From: Blastococcus saxobsidens DD2
GTDB lineage: Bacteria; Actinomycetota; Actinomycetes; Mycobacteriales; Geodermatophilaceae
DNA: 64,000 nt
Direction: 5' to 3'
Assembly: GCF_000284015.1 (NCBI RefSeq)
Contig: NC_016943.1
Location: 3,017,541 to 3,081,540 of the forward strand
Part shown: in pieces, positions 53,554-62,977 of the stretch
Layout: every line of letters begins with the position of its first letter
Position numbering within the stretch: position 1 is the first letter of the stretch
Notes under the pieces: model-generated
Databases searched by the model: none
What the model saw: the letters and a program-made list of their open reading frames with translations, nothing else
Told to the model about the DNA's origin: nothing
Translations under genes and position numbers: made by a program

Positions 53554-54762
53554 TCACTGCCTCGCGGGTTCCACTCGTCCGGCGACCTCCCCGAAGCCGA
53601 TCCGGCCGCCGTCGGGCCCGGGGGCGGAGGCGGTGATGCGCACGGTGTCGCCGTCCTCGAGGAACGTGCGGGTGGAGCCGTCGGCGAGGGTCAGCGGCTG
53701 CGCGCCGTTCGCCGTCAGCTCGAGCAGCGACCCCCACTGGTCGGGCGCGGCGCCGCTGACCGTGCCGGAGGCGAACAGCTCTCCCGTCAGCAGCGCGGCG
53801 CCGTTCACGGTCAGGTGCGCGAGCTGCTGGGCCGGCGTCCAGTACATGTCGCGGAACGGCGGCCGGCTGACCAGCTGCCCGTTGATCCGCACCTCGAGCG
53901 TGAGGTCCAGCCCCCACGGGGCGTCGCCGTCGCGCAGGTAGGGCAGCAGCTCGGTCTCCCGGGGCGGCGGCGGGACACGGGCGGCCTCGAGCGCGGCCAG
54001 CGGCACGATCCACGGCGACATCGACGTGTGGAAGGACTTGCCGAGGAACGGGCCCAACGGCACGTACTCCCAGGCCTGCAGGTCGCGGGCCGACCAGTCG
54101 TTGACCAGGCAGACGCCGAACACGTGCGCGGGGAAGGCCGCCACCGGCACCCGGTTCCCCGGCTCGGAGGGTGCGCCCACCACGAACCCGACCTCGGCCT
54201 CGAAGTCCAGCCGGCGGGTCGGGCCGAACGGTGGCAGCCCGTCGGCGGGCGGGCCGAGCTGGCCGCACGGCCGCACCACCGGCGTGCCCGAGACCTGCAC
54301 CGTCCCCGCGCGCCCGTGGTAGCCGATCGGCAGGTGCCGCCAGTTCGGCGGCAGCGGGTCGGTGTCCGGGCGGAACAGCCGGCCGACGTTCTCGGCGTGG
54401 GCCCTGGAGCTGTAGAAGTCGACGTAGTCGGCGACGCCGATCGGGCGGCACAGCTGCACGGCGTCCTGCCGGAGGAGGTGGGGCTCGACGCGTGTGCGGT
54501 GCCGATCGTCGGTGAGCCACTCCGTGACCTGCTCCCGCAGGTCCCGCCAGGCACCCGGGCCGGCGACGAGGAACGGGTCGAGGGTCCGCGTCCGGTGCAC
54601 CGGGAGCCCGGTCATCCCGAACAGGTCGAGCACGTGCTCGCCGATCGCGACGCCGTGCCGGAAGCCGGGTCCTCCCCCGCCGAGGAACACCCCGAGCGGC
54701 AGGTTGTCGATGCCGAACCCGGTGCCCTCCGGCAGCGCGACCCAGGTCTCCGGCACGGTCAC
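53554..54762 (-). CDS. fahA: Fumarylacetoacetase
   Basis: This 402-residue enzyme cleaves fumarylacetoacetate to fumarate and acetoacetate in tyrosine breakdown. Visible signatures are FSARAHAENVG-type YSSRAHAENVGRLFRP near residue 115, PIGYHGRAGTV near 145, RRLDFEAEVGFVVG (metal-binding Asp/Glu) near 185, NDWSARDLQAWEYVPLG and GKSFHTSMSPW near 220-250. Start GTG 54762 overlaps the homogentisate dioxygenase stop by 4 nt. Length is that of eukaryotic-type FAH. Confidence 0.95.
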   Translation of the reverse strand: MTVPETWVALPEGTGFGIDNLPLGVFLGGGGPGFRHGVAIGEHVLDLFGMTGLPVHRTRTLDPFLVAGPGAWRDLREQVTEWLTDDRHRTRVEPHLLRQDAVQLCRPIGVADYVDFYSSRAHAENVGRLFRPDTDPLPPNWRHLPIGYHGRAGTVQVSGTPVVRPCGQLGPPADGLPPFGPTRRLDFEAEVGFVVGAPSEPGNRVPVAAFPAHVFGVCLVNDWSARDLQAWEYVPLGPFLGKSFHTSMSPWIVPLAALEAARVPPPPRETELLPYLRDGDAPWGLDLTLEVRINGQLVSRPPFRDMYWTPAQQLAHLTVNGAALLTGELFASGTVSGAAPDQWGSLLELTANGAQPLTLADGSTRTFLEDGDTVRITASAPGPDGGRIGFGEVAGRVEPARQ

Positions 54763-55982
54763 GCCGCGGGGCCCCGGCCCGACCAGGACCAGGCGTAGCG
54801 GCCGTCGTCCACGGCCCTCCCGCCCTCCCCCAGGCCCAGCGGGCGGAAGGTGTCCACCATGACGGCGAGCTCGTCGAAGTACTCCGCGCCCAGCGAGCGC
54901 TCCACCGCGGCCGGCTGCGGCCCGTGCGAGTGCCCGCCCGGGTGCACGGTCACCGACCCCTTTCCGATGCCCGAGCCCTTCCGGGCCTCGTAGTCGCCGT
55001 CCACGTAGAACATGATCTCGTCGGAGTCGACGTTCGAGTGGTAGTAGGGCACCGGCACCGCCAGCGGGTGGTAGTCGACCTTGCGGGGCACGAAGGTGCA
55101 GATGACGAAGTTCGGCCCCTGGAAGACCTGGTGCACCGGCGGCGGCTGGTGCACCCGGCCGGTGATCGGCTCGAAGTCGGCGACGTTGAAGGCGTACGGG
55201 TACAGGCAGCCGTCCCAGCCGACGACGTCGAATGGGTGCTCCGGGACGACGTGGACCGTGCCGGCCAGCCCGCCCGGCCCGGCGCCGCGGTGCTTCACGT
55301 ACACCTCGACGTCGGTGCCCTCGGCCAGCAGCGGCTCGCCCGGCCCGCGCAGGTCCCGCTCGCAGTAGGGCGCGTGCTCGAGGAACTGCCCGTACTTCGA
55401 CAGGTAGCGCTTCGGCGGGGCGATGTGGCCGGTGGCCTCGATCGCGTAGGTGCGCAGCGGCTCGTCGCCGGTCGGCAGCCACTGGTGCGTCGTCGCCCGC
55501 GGGAGGACGACGTAGTCGCCAGGGCCCACGTCGAGCGAGCCGAACACCGTCTCCACCGTCGCCGTCCCGCGCTCCACGAAGACGCACTCGTCACCCACGG
55601 CGTTGCGGTACAGCGGGGAGGGCAGGCGGCTCACGGCGTAGGAGATGCGCACGTCGGCGTTGCCCAGGACCAGCCGGCGGCCGGTCACCGGGTCGACGGC
55701 CCTGCGCTCCGGAGCCGGCATGGTCTCCTCGCCCGGGAAGAGGTCGGGCAGCTTCAGGTGCCGGGGCACCAGCGGGCTGTTCGGCGTCGTCGTCTGGTCG
55801 GGCAGCTCCCACGGCCGGGCATCGACCAGCGACGACGGCACACCACGGTGGTAGAGCAGCGTGGAGCCCGACGAGAAGCCCTCCTCCCCCATCAGCTCCT
55901 CGGCGTACAACCGCCCGTCGGGACGGCGGAACTGCGTATGCCGCTTGCGCGGGACCTCGCCCACCCGCCGGTAGAACGCCAT
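54759..55982 (-). CDS. hmgA: Homogentisate 1,2-dioxygenase
   Basis: This 407-residue protein opens the homogentisate ring to maleylacetoacetate using Fe(II) and oxygen. Recognisable blocks are RKRHTQFRRPDGRLYAEELMG at the N-terminus, RATTHQWLPTGDEPLRTYAIEATGH near residue 165, GWDGCLYPYAFNVADFEPITGR near 250, and YYHSNVDSDEIMFYVDGDYEARKGSGIGKGSVTVHPGGHSHGPQP-type sequence carrying the iron-ligand His and Glu near 315-355. ATG 55982 follows GAGAGGAGCG. It overlaps fahA and follows hppD by 45 nt. No separate maleylacetoacetate isomerase gene is seen; mycothiol- or non-enzymatic isomerisation, or a gene elsewhere, would be needed. Confidence 0.95.
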   Translation of the reverse strand: MAFYRRVGEVPRKRHTQFRRPDGRLYAEELMGEEGFSSGSTLLYHRGVPSSLVDARPWELPDQTTTPNSPLVPRHLKLPDLFPGEETMPAPERRAVDPVTGRRLVLGNADVRISYAVSRLPSPLYRNAVGDECVFVERGTATVETVFGSLDVGPGDYVVLPRATTHQWLPTGDEPLRTYAIEATGHIAPPKRYLSKYGQFLEHAPYCERDLRGPGEPLLAEGTDVEVYVKHRGAGPGGLAGTVHVVPEHPFDVVGWDGCLYPYAFNVADFEPITGRVHQPPPVHQVFQGPNFVICTFVPRKVDYHPLAVPVPYYHSNVDSDEIMFYVDGDYEARKGSGIGKGSVTVHPGGHSHGPQPAAVERSLGAEYFDELAVMVDTFRPLGLGEGGRAVDDGRYAWSWSGRGPAA

Positions 55983-56027
55983 TGCCGCTCCTCTCCGTAC
56001 TCATGGCCACACGTGCGGCACTCGGGT

Positions 56028-57338
<1,311 letters not shown>

Positions 57339-57357
57339 CTAGCGTCACGGCCGGCCC

Positions 57358-57376
57358 GCTGTGCAGACTGCACAGC
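57358..57376. promoter_or_regulatory. Perfect 19-bp palindrome, probable Lrp operator
   Basis: GCTGTGCAGACTGCACAGC is a perfect 9+1+9 inverted repeat in the 169-nt region between hppD and the Lrp gene. Lrp/AsnC proteins often bind such sites near their own gene and the divergent target, so control of tyrosine catabolism is the likely purpose. Confidence 0.7.
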
Positions 57377-57402
57377 TCACGCCGACCGCACCGGGAGGTC
57401 CC

Positions 57403-57906
57403 ATGGCCGAGCAGGTCCTCGACACGTTGGACGTCGCCCTGCTGGAGGCTCTGCGCGAGCATCCGCGGGCGGGTCTGCAGGAGATCGCGCGGATCGTCGG
57501 GGTCGCCCGCGCCACGGCCACGGCGCGACTGCAGCGGATGGAACGGACCGGCGTCGTCACCGGGTTCGGCCCGGACGTCGACGTGACGGCGGCAGGATTC
57601 GGCGTCCAGGCCTTCGTCACCCTGGAGATCGCCCAGGGGGCGCTGGAGGAGGTGCACCGCGAACTGGCGGCGCTGCCGGGCATCCTCGAGGCGCACGCCA
57701 CGACGGGCAGGGGCGACGTCCTGTGCCGTGTCGCAGCCTCCTCGCACGAGGCCCTGCAGCAGATCCTGGTGCAGCTGAACCACTCGGCGTCCGTCGTCCG
57801 GTCGACGAGCGTGGTGGCGCTCTCCTGCGTCGTGCCGTGGCGGACACTGCCGTTGCTGAGGTCCGAGGCGGCGCCCGGCTCGGGGCGTTCACCCAGCTAC
57901 CGGTGA
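57403..57906 (+). CDS. Lrp/AsnC-family transcriptional regulator
   Basis: This 167-residue protein begins with a helix-turn-helix (LDVALLEALREHPRAGLQEIARIVGVARATATARLQRME-type sequence, residues 8-46). A RAM ligand domain follows, with VQAFVTLEIAQGALEEVHREL and PGILEAHATTGRGDVLCRV. It probably senses tyrosine or a related metabolite and controls the divergent hppD-hmgA-fahA genes and itself. ATG 57403 follows GGGAGG. A palindrome ends 26 nt before the start. Confidence 0.9.
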   Translation: MAEQVLDTLDVALLEALREHPRAGLQEIARIVGVARATATARLQRMERTGVVTGFGPDVDVTAAGFGVQAFVTLEIAQGALEEVHRELAALPGILEAHATTGRGDVLCRVAASSHEALQQILVQLNHSASVVRSTSVVALSCVVPWRTLPLLRSEAAPGSGRSPSYR

Positions 57907-57974
57907 TCGGCGCACCACCAGGCCCGGCTCGCACGCCCCGTCCCGGACGTCACCGGAGCGGTCCGTCGCTGCCC

Positions 57975-57980
57975 TACTGT
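57975..57980 (+). promoter_or_regulatory. Putative -10 box TACTGT
   Basis: TACTGT is followed by 7 nt and ATG 57988 of the DUF881 gene; the GGAGG between them is too close to the ATG (2 nt) for a normal ribosome site. This supports leaderless expression and the ATG as start. Confidence 0.4.
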
Positions 57981-57987
57981 GGAGGCG

Positions 57988-58803
57988 ATGGACGGCGAGC
58001 CGCGGACCGACGAGGGCGCTTCGCCGACCGTCCCGCCCTCCGACGGCTCCACCACCGCGGATGCCCGGGTGGAGGCCGGGGACGGCGCCCCGCCGCCCGC
58101 TGCGCCACCGGATGAGGATGCCTCGACCTCCACTGGAGGGTCAGACTCGCGCCGTGGCTGGAGCCGGCCGGTGGCCGCCGTGGCGACCGCCGCGGTCACC
58201 GTGGCCTTCGGGTTCGCCCTCACCACCCAGATCCGGAGCACCGCCGAACCCCAGGACGAGGTCGTCGGGCGCGAGGAGGACCTCGTGGTCATCCTCGACG
58301 AGATCAACCAGCGGGAGGAGACCCTCCGCCAGCAGCTCGGCGAGACCCGCCAGACCGTCGAGGACCTCAGCAGCGGTCGGCAGGAGTCCGGCGCGGCGCT
58401 GGAGGAGGCGCGCTCCCGCGCGGAGGCGATCGGCATCCTCGCCGGCACCCTGCCGGCCGGCGGGCCGGGCCTCCGCCTGACCGTCCAGGACCCCGACGGA
58501 GCCGTGCCCCCGTCGGTGATCCTGGGTGCGATCCAGGAGCTGCGGGGCGCCGGCGCGGAGGCCCTGGAGGTGGACGGCGTGCGGATCGTCGTCTCCAGCG
58601 CCGTCACCGGCACCCCCGGCGACCTGCGCATCGACGGGCAGCCCCTTAGCGCGCCCTATGAGTTCCGCGCCATCGGGCCGCCCGCGGCGATGGAGGTCGC
58701 GCTGAACGTCTCCGGCGGGGTCGTCGCCGACATCGGTCGGGTCGGCGGCGAGGCCCGCGTCGAGCAGGTCGACTCCCTCGTCGTGGACGCCGTCGTCGAT
58801 TGA
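57988..58803 (+). CDS. DUF881 membrane-anchored protein
   Basis: This 271-residue protein has an acidic Pro/Thr-rich cytosolic N-terminus (about 60 residues), then one transmembrane helix (VAAVATAAVTVAFGFALTT), a coiled coil (EINQREETLRQQLGETRQTVEDL), and the DUF881 domain (GPGLRLTVQD, VILGAIQELRGAGAEALEVDGVRIV). DUF881 proteins occur near cell-division genes in Actinobacteria, but their exact role is unknown. ATG 57988 versus GTG 57979 is uncertain. Convergent with the SgcJ/EcaC gene. Confidence 0.8.
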   Translation: MDGEPRTDEGASPTVPPSDGSTTADARVEAGDGAPPPAAPPDEDASTSTGGSDSRRGWSRPVAAVATAAVTVAFGFALTTQIRSTAEPQDEVVGREEDLVVILDEINQREETLRQQLGETRQTVEDLSSGRQESGAALEEARSRAEAIGILAGTLPAGGPGLRLTVQDPDGAVPPSVILGAIQELRGAGAEALEVDGVRIVVSSAVTGTPGDLRIDGQPLSAPYEFRAIGPPAAMEVALNVSGGVVADIGRVGGEARVEQVDSLVVDAVVD

Positions 58804-58807
58804 ACGG

Positions 58808-59272
58808 TCACTGCGGGATGAGCAGGCCCCGCAACTCGTCGGTGAGCGCCTCACGGGCCTCGGGGTGCTGGTGCCAGGCGGCCGGGGTCGCCTGGAAGAG
58901 CGAGATGCGCCACCGGCCACGCCCCTCGTCCGCGGCGATCATGGTGTGCACGGCGTTGAGGGCCGGGTCCAGGTCGCTCCCGCCGGCCGGGATCATCCCC
59001 GCGTGCGCGGTCAGCATCGCGACGTCCGGTGCGACCGGGCGGACGGAGCGGACCACCGCGACGTAGGCAGGCGTCTGGTGTGAGCCGAACACCTGGCGCA
59101 GGTCCGCGGCGATCGACAGCCGGCCACGGTGGTGGCTGCCGTCGAACCCGATGATGTCGCCGTCGTCGGCGAACCCGGCCGCCACCGCTGCGCCGCTGCG
59201 CCGGTTCCACCCGTCGATGAACTCGGCGTAGAGCGAACGGATCTGGGTGTCCTGCGGGTGCGCTGCGGTCAC
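58808..59272 (-). CDS. SgcJ/EcaC-family NTF2-like protein
   Basis: This 154-residue protein has the SnoaL/NTF2-like cone fold of the SgcJ/EcaC family. QIRSLYAEFIDGWNRRSGAAVAAGFADDGDIIGFDGS-type sequence occupies residues 9-45, and the second half reads PDVAMLTAHAGMIPAG and NAVHTMIAADEGRGRWRISLFQATPAAWH. Family members are often annotated as oxidoreductases, but most have no shown activity. GTG 59272 follows GAGGAG. Confidence 0.8.
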   Translation of the reverse strand: MTAAHPQDTQIRSLYAEFIDGWNRRSGAAVAAGFADDGDIIGFDGSHHRGRLSIAADLRQVFGSHQTPAYVAVVRSVRPVAPDVAMLTAHAGMIPAGGSDLDPALNAVHTMIAADEGRGRWRISLFQATPAAWHQHPEAREALTDELRGLLIPQ

Positions 59273-59525
59273 GTCTCCTCCTCGCTGGCGTTCGTCGGTG
59301 CGTCCCGACGGGTGCTGTGGTTCTGCGTGACCGCGCCAGCCCGGTCACGTGCCCCGGGCTGCGGCCGCCTGGGACAGGAGTGACGGTAGTGCTCCGGGTA
59401 TCCCCACCGTTCGATGCTCGCCGGTGCTACACGCCGTCTCATCTGCCCGTTCTCCCCCCGTACCGAGCGCCCCGGACCGAGCGTGTGCGGTCGTGCGCGC
59501 AGAGCCACGCCGGCGGTCGGTGCAG

Positions 59526-61421
59526 TCACCCGATCGCGAGCGCACCGCGGTCGCCCTGCGCGAACTGGGTGCGGTACAGATCGGCGTACCGGCCACTGCG
59601 GGCGAGCAGCTCCTCGTGGGTGCCGGACTCGACGATCCGCCCGTCGTCGACCACCAGGATCTGGTCGGCGCTGCGGATGGTGGAGAGGCGGTGGGCGATG
59701 ACCAGCGACGTGCGTCCGGCCAGGGCGGTGTCGAGAGCGCGCTGCACCGCGGCCTCCGACTGGCTGTCCAGGTGTGCCGTCGCCTCGTCCAGGATCACGA
59801 TGCCGGGCGCCTTCAGCAGCACCCGGGCGATCGCCAGGCGCTGCTTCTCCCCGCCGGAGAGCCGGTAGCCGCGGTCGCCGACCACGGTCTCCAGGGCCTC
59901 GGGCAGCGAGCGCACCAGATCGGCGATGCGCGCCCCCTCGAGCGCTTCCCACAACTGCTCCTCGGTGGCCTCCGGGCGGGCGTAGCGCAGGTTGGCCCGG
60001 ATGGTGTCGTGGAACAGGTGCGCGTCCTGGCTGACGACGCCGATCGCATCGCGCAGCGACGCCAGGGTGGCGCGGCGGACGTCCACTCCTCCGACCCGGA
60101 CCGTGCCGCTGGTCGCGTCGTACAGCCGGGGCACGAGGTTCGCGATCGTGGACTTGCCCGCGCCGGAGTGCCCGACCAGCGCCACCAACCGCCCGGGCTC
60201 CACCCGGAAGGAGACGCCGTGCAGCACGGCGACCGGCCCGCCGTGCTCGGGCAGGGACACTTCTTCCAGTGACGGCAACGAGACGTCCGCGGCGGCCGGG
60301 TAGCTGAACGAGACGTCGTCGAACTCGATCGACCGGTCCTCGGCCGGTACCGCGACCGCGTCGGGCGCCTGCTGGATCATCGGCGGCAGGTCCAGCACCT
60401 CGAAGACCCGGTCGAAGCTCACCATCGCGCTCATCACGTCGACCCGGACGTTCGCCAGCGCGGTGAGCGGGCCGTAGAGGCGCGAGAGCAGCAGGGCCAG
60501 CGCCACGACGTCGCCCGCGGTCAGCGTGCCGGTGAAGGCCAGCCAGCCACCCAGGCCGTAGACGAGCGCGGTGGCCAGCGCAGCAACCAGGGTGAGGGCG
60601 GTGAAGAAGGTGCGGCCGTACATGGCCGACAGCACGCCGATGTCCCGGACGCGGGCGGCTCGGCCCCGAAAGGATTCCGCCTCGGCACTGGGCCGGCCGA
60701 ACAGCTTGACCAGCAGCGCACCGGCGACGTTGAACCGCTCCGTCATCGTCGCGTTCATCGAGGCGTTGAGCGAGTAGGACTCCCGGGTGATCTCCTGCAG
60801 CCGGCTGCCGATGCGGCGGGCCGGGAGGACGAACACCGGCACGAGCACCAGCGAGAGCAGCGTGATCTGCCAGGACAGGGTGAACATGACGGCGGCGGTG
60901 AGCACCAGCCCGATGACGTTGGAGACGACGCCCGAGAGCGTCGACGTGAACGCCTGCTGGGCGCCGATGACGTCGTTGTTCAGCCGGCTGACCAGGGCGC
61001 CGGTCTGGGTGCGGGTGAAGAAGGCGACGGGCATGCGCTGCACGTGCTCGAAGACCTGACTGCGGAGGTCGTAGATCACGCCCTCGCCGATGCGCGCGGA
61101 GAACCACCGGGTGCCGAGCGAGATGCCGGCGTCGATCACCGCCAGTCCGGCGATGAGCAAGGCGATCCGGACGATGTCGGCCGCCGTGCCCTCGAGTCCG
61201 GCGATGCGGTTGACGATGTCACCGGCCAGCAGCGGGGTGATTACGCCGATGACGGACGAGCCGACGACCAGGATCAGGAACAGGGTCAGCTCGCGCTGGT
61301 ACGGCCGGGCGATGCCCAGGATCCGCCGGACCGTGCCCTTGGGGAGCCGCCGTGCCGTCACGGACGGGTCCCGCTTGAACGACCGCATCGCGGCCATGGA
61401 GGTCATGGAGTGGCCGTCCAC
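59526..61421 (-). CDS. ABC transporter, fused permease and ATPase (exporter type)
   Basis: This 631-residue half-exporter has six transmembrane helices (residues about 35-330; for instance ELTLFLILVVGSSVIGVITPLL) and a C-terminal nucleotide-binding domain. Walker A is GHSGAGKST near 420, signature LSGGEKQRLAIAR near 520, Walker B GIVILDEATAHLD, and H-loop VIAHRLSTIRSAD. The transported substrate is unknown. Start GTG 61421 has AAGGAGG 4 nt upstream; ATG 61406 is the alternative. No partner gene is adjacent, so it should work as a homodimer. Confidence 0.9.
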   Translation of the reverse strand: MDGHSMTSMAAMRSFKRDPSVTARRLPKGTVRRILGIARPYQRELTLFLILVVGSSVIGVITPLLAGDIVNRIAGLEGTAADIVRIALLIAGLAVIDAGISLGTRWFSARIGEGVIYDLRSQVFEHVQRMPVAFFTRTQTGALVSRLNNDVIGAQQAFTSTLSGVVSNVIGLVLTAAVMFTLSWQITLLSLVLVPVFVLPARRIGSRLQEITRESYSLNASMNATMTERFNVAGALLVKLFGRPSAEAESFRGRAARVRDIGVLSAMYGRTFFTALTLVAALATALVYGLGGWLAFTGTLTAGDVVALALLLSRLYGPLTALANVRVDVMSAMVSFDRVFEVLDLPPMIQQAPDAVAVPAEDRSIEFDDVSFSYPAAADVSLPSLEEVSLPEHGGPVAVLHGVSFRVEPGRLVALVGHSGAGKSTIANLVPRLYDATSGTVRVGGVDVRRATLASLRDAIGVVSQDAHLFHDTIRANLRYARPEATEEQLWEALEGARIADLVRSLPEALETVVGDRGYRLSGGEKQRLAIARVLLKAPGIVILDEATAHLDSQSEAAVQRALDTALAGRTSLVIAHRLSTIRSADQILVVDDGRIVESGTHEELLARSGRYADLYRTQFAQGDRGALAIG

Positions 61422-61503
61422 CGCACCTCCTTGGGTATCGCCGGTCGCGCCCCGGCTGCTCGTCCAACCGGGGCGCGACCCAGCTTGTTCCGCGGACGGG
61501 AGG

Positions 61504-62295
61504 TCAGCGCCCGCCGGCGAGATCGTGCAGTCGCTGTACCTGGGCGGCCCGCTCCGCGGCGTCCTGGGTCGGGAAGTCGCTGCGGACCGCAGAACGCACC
61601 AGCGCCGCCGTCGCCCGGCTGGCGCCGACCGGCGGCGAGAGGAGGGCAGCGGAGAGGTCCGCGACGGCGTCCTCGAGCTCCGGACCGGGGACGACGAGGG
61701 TGGCCAGGCCGATCGCCCGGGCCTCCGCGGCCCCGACCGCACGGCCGGTCATGCACATCTCCAGGGCCCGCGAGTAGCCGACCAGCTCCACCAGCGTGCT
61801 CGTACCGGTCAGGTCGGGCACCAGGCCCAGGCTGACCTCGGGCAGCCGCAGCTGCGCGTCCTCGGCGAACACCCGCAGGTCGCAGGCGAGCGCCAGCTGG
61901 GCGCCCGCCCCGATGGCGTGCCCCTGCACCGCGGCGATCGAGACGATCGCCGGCGAGCGGAGCCAGCGGAAACCGGCCTGGTAGGCCCGGATGCGCTCCT
62001 GCGCCTCCTCCACGGGCAGCCGGACGAGCTCCCCGAGCCCGCCGGCGGTGGTCGACGACGTGTCGAACACGCTCCGGTCGAGGCCGGCCGAGAACGCCCG
62101 CCCCTCGCCCCGGACCACGACGACGCGGACGTCGTCGTCGAGCGAGGCACCGACCTCGGCCAGCGCCGACCAGGTGGCCGGCGTCTGCGCGTTGAGCTGG
62201 TCCGGGCGGTCCAGGGTGACGGTGAGGACGGCGCCGTCGCGGCTGGTGCGCACCCAGCCGGATGCGGAGCGGGAACCCGTGGGGTCTGCGGTCAC
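61504..62295 (-). CDS. Enoyl-CoA hydratase/isomerase family protein
   Basis: This 263-residue crotonase-fold protein has VVVVRGEGRAFSAGLD (oxyanion hole, residues about 58-73), and VQGHAIGAGAQLALACDLRVFAEDAQLRLPEVSLGLVPD-type sequence near 120-160, with Glu near the second active-site position. It should act on enoyl-CoA esters in beta-oxidation or a related pathway. GTG 62295 start. The ABC transporter gene lies 82 nt downstream; functional link is unclear. Confidence 0.88.
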   Translation of the reverse strand: MTADPTGSRSASGWVRTSRDGAVLTVTLDRPDQLNAQTPATWSALAEVGASLDDDVRVVVVRGEGRAFSAGLDRSVFDTSSTTAGGLGELVRLPVEEAQERIRAYQAGFRWLRSPAIVSIAAVQGHAIGAGAQLALACDLRVFAEDAQLRLPEVSLGLVPDLTGTSTLVELVGYSRALEMCMTGRAVGAAEARAIGLATLVVPGPELEDAVADLSAALLSPPVGASRATAALVRSAVRSDFPTQDAAERAAQVQRLHDLAGGR

Positions 62296-62368
62296 GCCCC
62301 TGCCCCGCTGACGCTCGTCAGGCGCGGACCGCGCGGTGCTGTGCCCACCGGTTCGTTCGCGAGCTCAC

Positions 62369-62596
62369 TCACGTCTTCTTGCTGTTCCGGTTGGCCCCAC
62401 CGCGGCTGCGCAGCGAGGCCCCGGACTCCGACAGCAGCCGGTGCACGAACCCGTAGGACCGGTTCGTCGAGGTGGCGAGCGACCGGATGCTCTCGCCCTC
62501 GTCGTACCGCTTGCGCAGCTCGTCGGCGAGCGTCGACCGGTCTCCGCCGGTGATCCGCTTGCCCTTGCCGAGGTCCGCAGTGCTCGTGTCGGCCAT
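62369..62596 (-). CDS. Small actinobacterial helix-turn-helix protein
   Basis: This 75-residue protein is of the conserved small HTH group in Actinobacteria. KGKRITGGDRSTLADELRKRYDEGESIRSLA-type sequence leads into TNRSYGFVHRLLSESGASLRSRGG, with the last helix the likely recognition helix. The C-terminus is basic (NRNSKKT). Role in regulation of development or chromosome organisation is not established. ATG 62596. Confidence 0.85.
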   Translation of the reverse strand: MADTSTADLGKGKRITGGDRSTLADELRKRYDEGESIRSLATSTNRSYGFVHRLLSESGASLRSRGGANRNSKKT

Positions 62597-62977
62597 GGCT
62601 CCCCTCCGTGTCGGCCGCCGGCCGGCAGTGCCGGCCCGTGCGGCGGCCCGTTGTTGGCTGTCGCCCTGGTGCCGCCGTCCCGTCGACCACGGCTCCCGCG
62701 CACCCATGATCACCCAGACCCGACACGTCGGCCACGCGAAGCGGTGCCGTCCCGAGCGGGGGCCGGAGGCTCCCCGAGGGACGACGCGGACGCGCGGCCC
62801 CCCGCCGGGGACGGCTCCTGGTCGCGGCACCGAGGTGAGCCGCCCTCGCGAGGCGGCGCGAGGAGTGGGGGCCGGAGGCTCCCGCGATCGAGTGCCGGGA
62901 GCGGCTCAGTGCATCGGGGGGACGGCACGTGGCCGCGGCCGGAGGCCGGAGGCCGGAGGCCGGGGGCCGACAGTGTG
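62597..62977. other. GC-rich noncoding region with short tandem repeats
   Basis: These 381 nt hold no gene I can support. The element GGGGGCCGGAGGCTCCC occurs near 62759 and again near 62868. A short tandem array of GGCCGGA (three perfect and one variant copy) lies at 62937-62968, close to the ABC-F stop. The array could fold strongly and help terminate transcription. Confidence 0.55.
62937..62968. repeat. 7-bp tandem repeat GGCCGGA
   Basis: Three exact copies and one variant (GGCCGGG), then GGCC, ending 9 nt before the ABC-F stop codon region. Confidence 0.75.
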
